Of a stretch of 64,000 nucleotides of DNA, positions 1 through 7,406 are shown piece after piece (within the stretch, counting starts at the first letter, position 1; each line of letters starts with the position of its first letter). The DNA lies in assembly GCA_003165595.1 (NCBI GenBank), contig PLWQ01000009.1:7936-71935 (forward strand), read 5' to 3'. The stretch comes from Fibrobacterota bacterium (GTDB lineage: Bacteria > Fibrobacterota > Chitinivibrionia > Chitinivibrionales > FEN-1185). Both the position numbers and the translations under genes were made by a program. The notes beneath the pieces were generated by a model. That model was not told where the DNA came from, did no database searches, and worked only from the letters and a program-made list of their open reading frames with translations.

Positions 1-1
1 C

Positions 2-343
2 AATGGTTTCGACGGGGTCCTGGCCATTCTCAGGCTCCCCACCGAAACGAACATGCACTACGTGCAAGGGTATACCACCATTGATCAGAACGTAAACTAC
101 GTCACGTATTGGCAAAGATACGGGACGTATTATCACGAAATAGATCACCCCGGATACGTTGACTCGCAATCGGTCGCCATCCGCACCATTGACGTGTCGA
201 CAACCGGAAACGGCGGCAAAATGATCTGGAGCGCGACGAGCAGAACTCCCGATCCCGGCTCCGTAACGGATTTGCAACGCGGCGTTGCCGACATCGTCAT
301 AACCGAGCTGAGGAACCTGAGCATCATCAGCTCCAAGAAATAA
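2..343 (+). CDS. DUF4136-like lipoprotein, 5'-truncated by window edge
   Basis: The open frame runs in from the left edge (first whole codon at base 2) and ends at a TAA, leaving about 113 residues of the C-terminal part. These residues align along their whole length with the C-terminal half of the complete gene at 1574-2245. Shared stretches are FDG.L.ILR.PTET near the start, YWQRY.TYY..I.HP.Y.DSQSV in the middle and TTGNGG..IWSATSRTP.PGSV near the end, so the two are paralogues. By analogy this is the periplasmic part of a small outer-membrane-anchored lipoprotein of unknown function. The signal peptide and lipobox lie outside the window. The DUF4136 assignment is an inference from overall pattern and is moderate. 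Confidence 0.75.
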   Translation, partial: NGFDGVLAILRLPTETNMHYVQGYTTIDQNVNYVTYWQRYGTYYHEIDHPGYVDSQSVAIRTIDVSTTGNGGKMIWSATSRTPDPGSVTDLQRGVADIVITELRNLSIISSKK

Positions 344-407
344 AGTAGCGCCGAATGTCGGCAGCCTGGTTCTTGCTTTACTTTTCAACAACGGAACGGG
401 GCATATA

Positions 408-1475
408 ATGAACATTCGCATAGCGAAAACAGCGGGCAATACGGGCGTATGGATGCACTCAATCAAGCCAACCCTGGCGTTTACGTTGATGTTGGGCGTC
501 GCAGCGCTCGCGGCGGGCCCAACGCCGGTGATACTTGGTACGTCCGGCAGTTTCGCAGTTCTGGCCGAAACAGGAGTTTCAACCACGGGAGTCACCGCAA
601 TTACCGGTGACATTGGAGTGAGCCCGGTCGCTGCGACGTATGTAACCGGATTTGGGTTAATAAAGGACGCCTCAGGAACATTTTCGACATCATCTCTAGT
701 CACTGGAAAAATATATGCCTCCGACTATACTGATCCAACGCCGACCAAGATGACCACGGCCATAGGCGATATGGGAAAAGCGTACACCAACGCAGCCGGA
801 CGCTTGTTGCCCGATTACACTGAACTGTATGCCGGAGATCTAACCGGGAAGACCCTCATTCCAGGTCTCTACAAATGGGGCACCGGGGTTTTGGTGTCCG
901 CCGGCGGCGTCACCATCTCGGGCAGCTCAACTGATGTCTGGATTTTCCAGATAGCGCAGAACCTGGCATTGGCTAACGGCGCCATGGTAACTCTCAGCGG
1001 CGGAGCACAGGCTTCCAACATTTTCTGGCAGGTCGCGGGCAAGGTTACCCTTGGAACTACGGCTGCCATGAAGGGAATCATCTTGTGTCAAACAGAAGTT
1101 GCAATGGGTACCGGCGCAACACTTTCCGGCAGAGCATTGGCGCAGACCGCGGTTACTTTGGAAGCAAATGCCATCACCGGACCCGCGGTGAGTGTCGTCG
1201 AGAATGTTTCGGCACCTTTGCACCACGGATTCGCGCTTTTCCAGGCCCTTTCGGAAAAATCCATTCAATTTACTGTTCCGTCAACCGGAATGGCAAGATT
1301 GACCATAGTAAATACCCTGGGACAGGAAGTTGCAACGCTTTTTAACGGTGAGGCGGAAGCCGGGAAACATAATCAGGTACGATTTAATTCGATGGATCTT
1401 GCAAGAGGCTCCTATTATTCAAGGCTGGAATTCAATGGCCAAGCAGAGGTGGCAACAATCCAGGTTGTCAAGTAA
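408..1475 (+). CDS. DUF3494 ice-binding-like secreted protein with type IX sorting domain
   Basis: 355 residues. A hydrophobic signal segment at about residues 20-38 (SIKPTLAFTLMLGVAALAAG) is followed by a domain of about 210 residues with hallmarks of the DUF3494/ice-binding fold: LGTSGSFAVLAETGVSTTG, ITGDIGVSP, LTGKTLIPGLYKW, SSTDVWIFQIAQ and GRALAQTAVTLEANAI. The last 85 residues match a type IX (Por) secretion C-terminal domain, with NTLGQEVATLFNG and ARGSYYSRLEF followed by a short final strand. The product is probably exported and surface attached or released. Family members bind ice, but many homologues act as adhesins, so ice binding is not certain. It sits between two DUF4136-like paralogues. 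The start at 408 is preceded by a weak GGGGC. An internal ATG at 453 would give a tidier signal peptide. Confidence 0.85.
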   Translation: MNIRIAKTAGNTGVWMHSIKPTLAFTLMLGVAALAAGPTPVILGTSGSFAVLAETGVSTTGVTAITGDIGVSPVAATYVTGFGLIKDASGTFSTSSLVTGKIYASDYTDPTPTKMTTAIGDMGKAYTNAAGRLLPDYTELYAGDLTGKTLIPGLYKWGTGVLVSAGGVTISGSSTDVWIFQIAQNLALANGAMVTLSGGAQASNIFWQVAGKVTLGTTAAMKGIILCQTEVAMGTGATLSGRALAQTAVTLEANAITGPAVSVVENVSAPLHHGFALFQALSEKSIQFTVPSTGMARLTIVNTLGQEVATLFNGEAEAGKHNQVRFNSMDLARGSYYSRLEFNGQAEVATIQVVK

Positions 1476-1573
1476 CCATCGTTCAAAAGCTCCACTGATT
1501 TCCGAGAGGGCGCCGAAAGATTGGTTGAAAGCGCTCTTTCGAGGATAGCTTTCGCAAACGGAAGGACCGGATC

Positions 1574-2245
1574 ATGAACGTGTTGAGAAGAACTTTGGCG
1601 GCGGCGATCCTCGGCTGCCTGATGAGCCAGATTCTTGGCTGCGCATCGTCCAACCTTGTTGCTCAATGGAAGGACGCCTCTTTTCAGGCTCCGCCTTTGG
1701 GAAAAATGCTGATTATTGCAGCGAGAAAAGACGCCGCAAAACGCCGCATGTGGGAAGACGCTTTCTCGGCCGAGCTCGTAAAGCGTGGCGTCGTGTCAAT
1801 TTCGTCGTACAGCTTGTTTCCCGACGCACCCCCGGATACGAATCAGATATTGGCCTCTGCGCAAAAAAATGCATTCGACGGCATTCTGGTGATCCTCAGG
1901 ATGCCCACGGAAACGAAAACGAAATATGTAAAAGAGAACATGACGACGGACCGTGACGTGCGTTACGGTGATTATACCAATCCCGCGTTCAGCTCTCTCC
2001 ACCGCCCGTATTGGCAGAGGTACAACACCTATTATCGCGACATCGAACATCCGGCATACATTGACTCACAATCGGTGGACATTCGCGCTATTGACGTTAC
2101 CACAACGGGAAACGGCGGTCGTCTTATCTGGAGTGCAACGAGTAGAACGCCCAATCCCGGGTCCGTGCTTGAGGTGCAGCGGGGGGTTGCGCGGCTCGTG
2201 ATATCCGGGCTCGCGAATCAGCATGTCATCAAGCCCGGGAAATGA
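1574..2245 (+). CDS. DUF4136-like outer-membrane lipoprotein
   Basis: 223 residues. The N-terminus is a lipoprotein signal, with a basic MNVLRR start, a hydrophobic core and a lipobox ending ILGC at residue 23. The mature part begins SSNLVAQWKDASF, typical of small DUF4136-like envelope lipoproteins, and contains a Rossmann-like stretch (KMLIIAARKDAAKRRMWED). It is the complete paralogue of the truncated gene at the left edge, and the DUF3494 gene lies between the two. Function is unknown. Family members are seen in envelopes of diverse Gram-negatives, often beside stress genes. An AAGGA stands at 1562, shortly before the ATG. The stop overlaps a possible upstream start of the next frame, but the CsbD gene is better started at 2299. 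Confidence 0.75.
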   Translation: MNVLRRTLAAAILGCLMSQILGCASSNLVAQWKDASFQAPPLGKMLIIAARKDAAKRRMWEDAFSAELVKRGVVSISSYSLFPDAPPDTNQILASAQKNAFDGILVILRMPTETKTKYVKENMTTDRDVRYGDYTNPAFSSLHRPYWQRYNTYYRDIEHPAYIDSQSVDIRAIDVTTTGNGGRLIWSATSRTPNPGSVLEVQRGVARLVISGLANQHVIKPGK

Positions 2246-2298
2246 AGTTTTGTTACCAAGGCAGGAAGCGGCAAAATCTACAAAAACGGAGGTTTCTC

Positions 2299-2484
2299 GT
2301 GAACAAGCTCACAGCCAAAGGAAGCTGGAATGAAGTGGCGGGCAAACTCAAACAGAAATACGCCAATCTTACAGACGACGATTTGCTATTCAAAGAAGGC
2401 AAGGAAGAGGAACTGTTGGGAAGGTTGCAAAAGAAGCTGGGCAAGACAAAGGAAGAAATACGCACTATGATTGAAAAGGTGTGA
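2299..2484 (+). CDS. CsbD-like stress protein
   Basis: 61 residues, the usual size of the family. It shows the CsbD pattern: GSWNEVAGKLKQKYANLTDDD, then a charged EGKEEELLGRLQKKLG helix. CsbD-like proteins are small helical proteins induced by general stress in many bacteria, and their biochemical role is unknown. I chose the GTG at 2299 because GGAGG lies seven bases upstream. The longer open frame from 2242 would add a basic segment absent from the family and would overlap the previous gene. It precedes the mla operon by about 110 bases and may be transcribed separately. Confidence 0.82.
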   Translation: MNKLTAKGSWNEVAGKLKQKYANLTDDDLLFKEGKEEELLGRLQKKLGKTKEEIRTMIEKV

Positions 2485-2597
2485 GAAATTGCATTTGGGA
2501 GCTGCAGAATGGACTAGCAATCGTTGGGGGGCCTTGTGGATTTTGGTGAAAGAAGCCCGATCGCCGCATTTCGACGAACCGAACCAAGAGCATCATT

Positions 2598-3428
2598 ATG
2601 AACATACCCGCTGTTAACATCGACAAGGTAGGGGATGCGACAAAGCAAACTATCGCCCCGGGCAGAATTGCCGGGAAGATGGGAAGCTTCTTCGTGGAGT
2701 TGGCAAATGTCGTGTTCTTCATTTTAGCCACGATCAAGGAAACCTTCTCCCGGGATTTTGAATCAAGAGAATTCTTGCGCCAATGTTTTCAAATCGGATA
2801 CAAGACGTTGCCGCTCATTTCGATAACGGGGATCATTATGGGGTTGGTGCTCACTATCCAATCACGTCCGGTACTGGTAAATTTTGGAGCGGTAACCAAG
2901 CTTCCCGGAATGGTGGCGGCATCACTGATCAGGGAAATGGGCCCGGTGATAACGGCGCTTATTTGCGCCGGAAAAATCGGTTCGGGAATGGGGGCCGAAC
3001 TGGGTTCCATGAAGGTAACCGAACAAATCGACGCCATGGAAGTATCGTCCACCAATCCCATGAGATTTCTTGTCGTTACAAGAGTGTTGGCGGCGACGCT
3101 GATGATTCCCTTGCTGATCCTCTATGCCGATGCACTTGGCATATTGGGAAGTTGGGCTGGAGCAAATATCAAAGGCGATGTGACATTTGTATTGTTCTTC
3201 TCACAAGCTTTCGCCCATATCAACTTTATTGATCTCCTGCCCGCGGTGATAAAATCGTTCTTTTTCGGCGCGGTAATCGGCTTCGTCGGATGTTACAAAG
3301 GATATACGGCGGGGCGGGGAACGGAGAGCGTCGGCGTCGCGGCGAATTCGGCGGTGGTTCTCTCCTCGCTCCTCGTGATAGTTGTGGACCTGATTGTCGT
3401 TCAAATTACCGATCTGCTCGTATCATGA
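2598..3428 (+). CDS. mlaE: MlaE-type lipid ABC transporter permease
   Basis: 276 residues with five to six hydrophobic segments. After a roughly 50-residue N-terminal extension come the family signatures: RQCFQIGYKTLPLISITGI, then GPVITALICAGKIGSGMGAELGSMKVTEQIDAMEV, which is the conserved cytoplasmic coupling loop, and a C-terminal SFFFGAVIGFVGCYKGY. MlaE is the inner-membrane permease of the retrograde phospholipid or lipid transporter that works with an ATPase (MlaF) and an MCE protein (MlaD). Both partners follow directly. The stop codon overlaps the mlaF start in an ATGA, which indicates translational coupling. The assignment is firm. The transported lipid and its direction cannot be told from sequence. 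Confidence 0.93.
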   Translation: MNIPAVNIDKVGDATKQTIAPGRIAGKMGSFFVELANVVFFILATIKETFSRDFESREFLRQCFQIGYKTLPLISITGIIMGLVLTIQSRPVLVNFGAVTKLPGMVAASLIREMGPVITALICAGKIGSGMGAELGSMKVTEQIDAMEVSSTNPMRFLVVTRVLAATLMIPLLILYADALGILGSWAGANIKGDVTFVLFFSQAFAHINFIDLLPAVIKSFFFGAVIGFVGCYKGYTAGRGTESVGVAANSAVVLSSLLVIVVDLIVVQITDLLVS

Positions 3429-4207
3429 ATACGGAACAAACAGAAACTATCGGCGGTGCTCCGGCCAAAGCGGCAAGCGGCGGGCCGGTTATTGTAATAA
3501 GTAATCTGAAGAAATCGTTCGGCGGGCAGGAGGTTTTGAAGAGCGTATCGTTGCAGCTTCTTGACGGCGAAAACCTGGTAGTGCTTGGAAAATCGGGTTC
3601 GGGAAAATCCGTCTTGATAAAATGCATTGTTCGTCTCATGGATCATGATGGCGGATCAATCACGGTGCTTGGAAAAGACGTGAGCGCCTTGAACGGCGCC
3701 GGGCTGGGAGAGTTGAGAAAGAAGGTGGGTTTTCTTTTTCAGAGCGGCGCCCTGTACGATTCAATGACGGTGCGCCAGAATCTGGAGTTTCCCCTGCGCA
3801 GGATGAGGAAGAACCTTACCAAAAGTGAAATAGACGAAAAGGTAAAGGAAGTACTGGAACACGTAGGGTTGTGGGACACCCTCGACAAAATGCCGTCGCA
3901 GCTGTCCGGTGGAATGCGCAAGCGAATCAGCCTGGCGCGGACCATAATCGTTGACCCGAAGATACTGCTCTACGACGAACCGACGACCGGACTCGACCCG
4001 GCCACCTCCGATGAAATAAGTTCGCTCATCAAGGATGTGCAGAAGAAATACAAGACTTCGTCCCTCATTATCACGCATGACATCCAGTGCGCCCGCTCAA
4101 CGGCAAACCGGCTTGTCATGTTGCAGGACGGAGAAGTATCTCTGGAAGGTGGAATTGAAAAGTTTGAGAAGTCAACCGACCCGGTAGTCAAATCGTTCTT
4201 CAAGTGA
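3425..4207 (+). CDS. mlaF: MlaF-type ABC transporter ATP-binding protein
   Basis: 260 residues from the ATG at 3425, which overlaps the mlaE stop in ATGA. The open frame extends further upstream, but only inside mlaE. Walker A is GKSGSGKS (residues 55-62), the signature is LSGGMRKRISLARTII, Walker B is ILLYDEPTTGLDP, and the switch histidine is in IITHDIQ. The GMRKR form of the signature is typical of MlaF rather than of importers. The protein energises lipid transport through MlaE. About 20 residues before the domain are Ala/Gly rich and probably flexible. It is followed 37 bases later by the MCE-domain gene. Confidence 0.93.
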   Translation: MNTEQTETIGGAPAKAASGGPVIVISNLKKSFGGQEVLKSVSLQLLDGENLVVLGKSGSGKSVLIKCIVRLMDHDGGSITVLGKDVSALNGAGLGELRKKVGFLFQSGALYDSMTVRQNLEFPLRRMRKNLTKSEIDEKVKEVLEHVGLWDTLDKMPSQLSGGMRKRISLARTIIVDPKILLYDEPTTGLDPATSDEISSLIKDVQKKYKTSSLIITHDIQCARSTANRLVMLQDGEVSLEGGIEKFEKSTDPVVKSFFK

Positions 4208-4244
4208 TCGCGAATCCGGCCTCAAAAGGGGTGGTGCACAAAAC

Positions 4245-5111
4245 ATGAATACGCAAACAGCAAAATTCAAGGTACGGTTGGGACTGTTTACCGCAGGGGG
4301 ACTGGCGCTGTTTGTAGCCGCGGTCTTCGTGATAGGGAAGCAGAAGAACCTGTTCGATCCCGTGTTCAAACTAACCACAACCTTCTACAATGTGAGCGGA
4401 CTGCAGGTTGGAAGTAATATCCGTTTCTCCGGAATAAATGTTGGAACCGTTGACAACATAACAATAGTAAATGATACGACGGTTCGGGTTGACATGCTGA
4501 TAAAGCAAAGCGTCCGTCGATTTATCAAGGCCGATTGTGAAGCCGGCATAGGTTCCTCGGGGATTATCGGCGACCGCGTTTTGATTATTACGCAAGGCAG
4601 CAACGATGCTCCGCTCCCTAAAGACGGTGACCACATCGCATCGAAGGAACCGGTTGAGACGGATGCCATCATGGCAAGCGTGAAAGTAACGGCGAATAAT
4701 GCCGCAATTATTTCCGATCAGTTGGCCGACATTTTAACTAAGATAAACAGTGGAAACGGTACGCTTGGGAGATTGATCCAGGATTCGACATTGGCGGAGA
4801 ATATCAATCAGACCATCGTGAGTCTTAGAAAGAGCAGCAAAGGCCTCAATGAAAACATGAACGCAGCCAAGGATAATTTCCTTTTGAAGGGCTATTTTGA
4901 CAAGAAGAAAAGAGCGGTCCAAAAAGAGAAGGATGACGCTGTGGAGAAAAAGGCGGACGAGCAGAAAGTTATTCAGAAAGAAGAAAAAAAGGAAGAAAAA
5001 GCAGCCCGGAAAGAGAAGGATAATGCTGATAAGAAAAATGAAGAAGAACAGAAGGTAATTAAAAAGGAAGAAAAGGCGGCGCAAAAAGTGCAGGATGACA
5101 ATGAGAAATAG
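4245..5111 (+). CDS. mlaD: MlaD-type MCE-domain protein with charged tail
   Basis: 288 residues. One N-terminal membrane anchor (about residues 10-30) precedes a single MCE domain (about 40-125) with VSGLQVGSNIRFSGINVGTV, GSSGIIGDRVLIITQG and the DGDHIASKEPVETD end. A helical stretch follows (about 140-220), and then roughly 70 residues of almost only K, E, D, A and Q with repeats of the type KEEKAARKEKDNADKK. MCE proteins form the hexameric periplasmic lipid channel of Mla systems. The gene closes the mlaEFD operon, and no mlaB or mlaC homologue is present. The charged tail is unusual and low in complexity. It could be a coiled coil or a cell-wall-contacting arm, but that is inference. Confidence 0.9.
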   Translation: MNTQTAKFKVRLGLFTAGGLALFVAAVFVIGKQKNLFDPVFKLTTTFYNVSGLQVGSNIRFSGINVGTVDNITIVNDTTVRVDMLIKQSVRRFIKADCEAGIGSSGIIGDRVLIITQGSNDAPLPKDGDHIASKEPVETDAIMASVKVTANNAAIISDQLADILTKINSGNGTLGRLIQDSTLAENINQTIVSLRKSSKGLNENMNAAKDNFLLKGYFDKKKRAVQKEKDDAVEKKADEQKVIQKEEKKEEKAARKEKDNADKKNEEEQKVIKKEEKAAQKVQDDNEK

Positions 5112-5597
5112 AGGGCGAAAGAGTAACCGGAAATTGACAAAGAACAAAAGCGAGTCTTCTGATGCCCGGCTGCTTTCACCAAACCCATAAGCGATGTTCG
5201 ATCAATCGGCTGGAGATCTGCCGGCCAACCGGGAATGGCAATTTCGAGTTATATCCGCACGTTAGACCCGGTGTGATTGGGCCTTACTACTGCTGTCGCG
5301 AATAACTCTCGCATAAATGAGAATCGGCCTCAAAAAATGCTGATTGATTCGCTTCCCGGGTTCGGTCGCTCATGATGTGTATTACAATGCGCGACGCGGG
5401 AACGACGGCTTTTCTACTGCAATCCAAGCGGTTATTGGGTCATGTGGGGAAAATGACATTTGTGATCCGAGCTTTGGATGCCGTTTCAAACCGGATACAT
5501 GGTATGGTTATTGCGGATTATTGTCTCGGGTCTATCAATAAACAGGTCCTAGAGAAACAAACGGGTTCAATTTCATCAAATAGAAAACGAGGAAACC
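5112..5597 (+). other. intergenic region, no supported gene
   Basis: 486 bases follow mlaD without a convincing gene. Open frames of 65-112 codons occur (for example 5344-5541) but lack a ribosome site, a recognisable domain or sensible composition. No repeat or clear terminator is visible. A promoter for the following small membrane protein genes is likely in the last 100 bases, but no box is certain. Confidence 0.5.
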
Positions 5598-5819
5598 ATG
5601 GATGCAATACGGAAGAGTCTGGTTGTGTGCGGCGTAGGTGCCATGGGAGCTGCCGGCGTGTTACTCATTGTCAAAGCCGCGCGGCACCGGCATCACATGA
5701 GTATGTATGAGAAAGTCGGAAAAGGGGTTAACGAAAAGCTAAAGGAATCGATGGCGGCGCTGGATAAGGCAACCGCTCATGTCCAGACCGTATTTGAACA
5801 TATGAAAAACGGGAAGTAA
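5598..5819 (+). CDS. small single-pass membrane protein
   Basis: 73 residues, preceded by GAGGAAACC. The N-terminal SLVVCGVGAMGAAGVLLIVKAA forms one membrane helix, followed by RHRHH and an amphipathic, probably coiled segment (about 35-70). The layout resembles YtxH-type small stress proteins, but no family signature is certain. The next gene has the same plan (membrane helix followed by an amphipathic helix), so the two may be distant paralogues or partners. Function is unknown. Confidence 0.6.
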   Translation: MDAIRKSLVVCGVGAMGAAGVLLIVKAARHRHHMSMYEKVGKGVNEKLKESMAALDKATAHVQTVFEHMKNGK

Positions 5820-5855
5820 TGGTTCTGTCGGTACATCTTTTCAACCGGGGAAATC

Positions 5856-6167
5856 ATGAACAAGATCAGATGTTTTGCCATCGATGTTTATCATACTGCA
5901 ACCGTCATACTGGTCGGTTACGCGGCGTGGAAGCTTGTGCATCATTGGCGCGCGGGGTGTGCGGAAAAGACCGGTGATGCCATAGATGCATCGATCAAAA
6001 CCGCCGCGGACAAGCTTGGGAAGACTGCAATTGCCTTGGAGGAATGGGCCGATAACGGCCTTGGAGAAAAACTGGGGAAACGCGTTGACGAGGTATTAAT
6101 CGACGCGAGGGGAACGCTTGAAAAGGCGACCAACCTTTTTCAACACACATCAAGTCATTCAAAATAG
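5856..6167 (+). CDS. small membrane protein with amphipathic tail
   Basis: 103 residues, with GGGGAAATC before the ATG. One membrane helix (about 10-28, VYHTATVILVGYAAWKLVHH) is followed by a charged helical region containing KTAADKLGKTAIALEEWAD and VLIDARGTLEKATNLF. This heptad-like spacing suggests a coiled coil. It lies 36 bases after the previous small gene and shares its architecture. I do not recognise the family. It is probably part of a group of small envelope or stress proteins that runs to 6442. Confidence 0.6.
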   Translation: MNKIRCFAIDVYHTATVILVGYAAWKLVHHWRAGCAEKTGDAIDASIKTAADKLGKTAIALEEWADNGLGEKLGKRVDEVLIDARGTLEKATNLFQHTSSHSK

Positions 6168-6250
6168 ACCGGCGGGAGCTGGTGCGGCAAAACATCATCA
6201 AGCTCAAGAAGTGATTTGATTCTTAACTCCATTGCGAAAGGAATTCAACT

Positions 6251-6442
6251 ATGCCAGTATTGCAACTAATTCTAACCCTCGTAATTACAGGCGTCGGATT
6301 GTGGCTCATCAACACCTATGTACCGATGGACAGCAAGATCAAAACCATTCTAAATGTCGTTGTTGTCATCATTGTGCTGCTTTGGCTGGCGGGAGTGTTT
6401 GGCATTCTTGGCTCTGTGCCGCACCTGCGAATCGGAAGATAG
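6251..6442 (+). CDS. Thivi_2564-type small membrane protein
   Basis: 63 residues with two hydrophobic helices joined by a short loop: LQLILTLVITGVGLWLINTY, then MDSKIKTILNVVVVIIVLLWLAGVFG. The N-terminal half with LWLIN.Y.PMD and KI..IL.VVVVI is the pattern of the Thivi_2564 family of tiny membrane proteins, found widely in proteobacteria and often near other small stress proteins. No biochemical role is known. An AAAGGA lies about 12 bases before the ATG. Confidence 0.72.
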   Translation: MPVLQLILTLVITGVGLWLINTYVPMDSKIKTILNVVVVIIVLLWLAGVFGILGSVPHLRIGR

Positions 6443-6488
6443 GCGAAAGTGCCCACATCTTTTTACGAACCAAGAAGGAGAAATTTGC

Positions 6489-7397
6489 ATGAAGAGTTCC
6501 AATCCAGGAATCACGATTTCGGCGCTTAGCGCCGGAGTTCTGATCCTTATAGTCGGTACAATCTTTCCCGTTTTTTCGCAGCAGGAGAAACGCGGAGAAG
6601 ATTCTGAACGCCCGAAACAGGAACAACAGGCGAGGCCTGAACAGGGGCAGCAACAACAGCAACAAGAAGTAGGAAAGCAGGACCAGCAGCCGCAGCAGCA
6701 GGCACAACAACAGAGGCAGGAGAAGGGGCAGCAGGAACAACAGCAGCAGGCGCAGGAAAAGGGTCAACAGCAGCAACAAGCCAAGGTCCGGCAAGTGCAA
6801 CAACAGCAGACCAAGAGCAAGAAAATGGTCGGCAGTCGAAGACAGCCGCAAACCGCTGGTCTCAAGAAGCAAGCTACGGACCAGCAACCCAAAGAGCAGG
6901 CTGCAAGCCCGCAGACCTCGAAGCCGCAACCCAAGGCGGCCGCCCGGCAAATGAAACAACCATCGCAAGTGGCTGGCCTCAAGAAGAAACAGGCGCAATC
7001 CAGCCAGCCTTTACAGAAAGTGCAAGCAGTTCAGCAAGGTGATCGGCAGGGGGTGTGGCAGCAGCACCGGGCAAGCAGCTGGCAAACCGAGCACCGCACG
7101 TGGCAGCAACGGGGCGGGTACAATGGATACCGTATTCCGGACGAACATTTCCGAGGGTACTTCGGTCACGACCACGGGTTTCGGATCGGCAGCCTCTCCC
7201 TGGAAACATACGGCGGGTACCCGCGCTTTCTGTACGGCGGCTTCTGGTTTGGCGTCCTTGACCCGTGGCCGGAATACTGGTCAAACGATTGGTACGAAAA
7301 CGACGATGTGTATATCGACTACTCGGGAGACGGTTATTACTTGTATAATCACCGGTACCCCAATGATCGGATCGCAGTAACTGTCTACATGAACTGA
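6489..7397 (+). CDS. glutamine-rich exported protein
   Basis: 302 residues from the ATG at 6489, which has AAGGAG upstream. The longer open frame to 6354 overlaps the previous gene. A signal peptide (about 1-30, ending VFSQQ) is followed by about 170 residues dominated by Q, with K, E, R and A. This includes runs of five to six Q and a long CAG/CAA-rich DNA tract. The last 95 residues are aromatic and look folded: YRIPDEHFRGYFGHDHGF, GGYPRFLYGGFWFG, then DPWPEYWSNDWYENDD and DGYYLYNH. This tail resembles envelope proteins with short W/Y/G-rich repeats. Function is unknown. The Q-rich part may be a flexible, aggregation-prone linker. Confidence 0.72.
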   Translation: MKSSNPGITISALSAGVLILIVGTIFPVFSQQEKRGEDSERPKQEQQARPEQGQQQQQQEVGKQDQQPQQQAQQQRQEKGQQEQQQQAQEKGQQQQQAKVRQVQQQQTKSKKMVGSRRQPQTAGLKKQATDQQPKEQAASPQTSKPQPKAAARQMKQPSQVAGLKKKQAQSSQPLQKVQAVQQGDRQGVWQQHRASSWQTEHRTWQQRGGYNGYRIPDEHFRGYFGHDHGFRIGSLSLETYGGYPRFLYGGFWFGVLDPWPEYWSNDWYENDDVYIDYSGDGYYLYNHRYPNDRIAVTVYMN

Positions 7398-7406
7398 CGG
7401 TTTTGG

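Noticed and set aside
5372-5710. 112-codon frame in the gap after mlaD
   Set aside because: Overlaps the better-supported gene at 5598, is Cys/Arg rich at its end and has no ribosome site.
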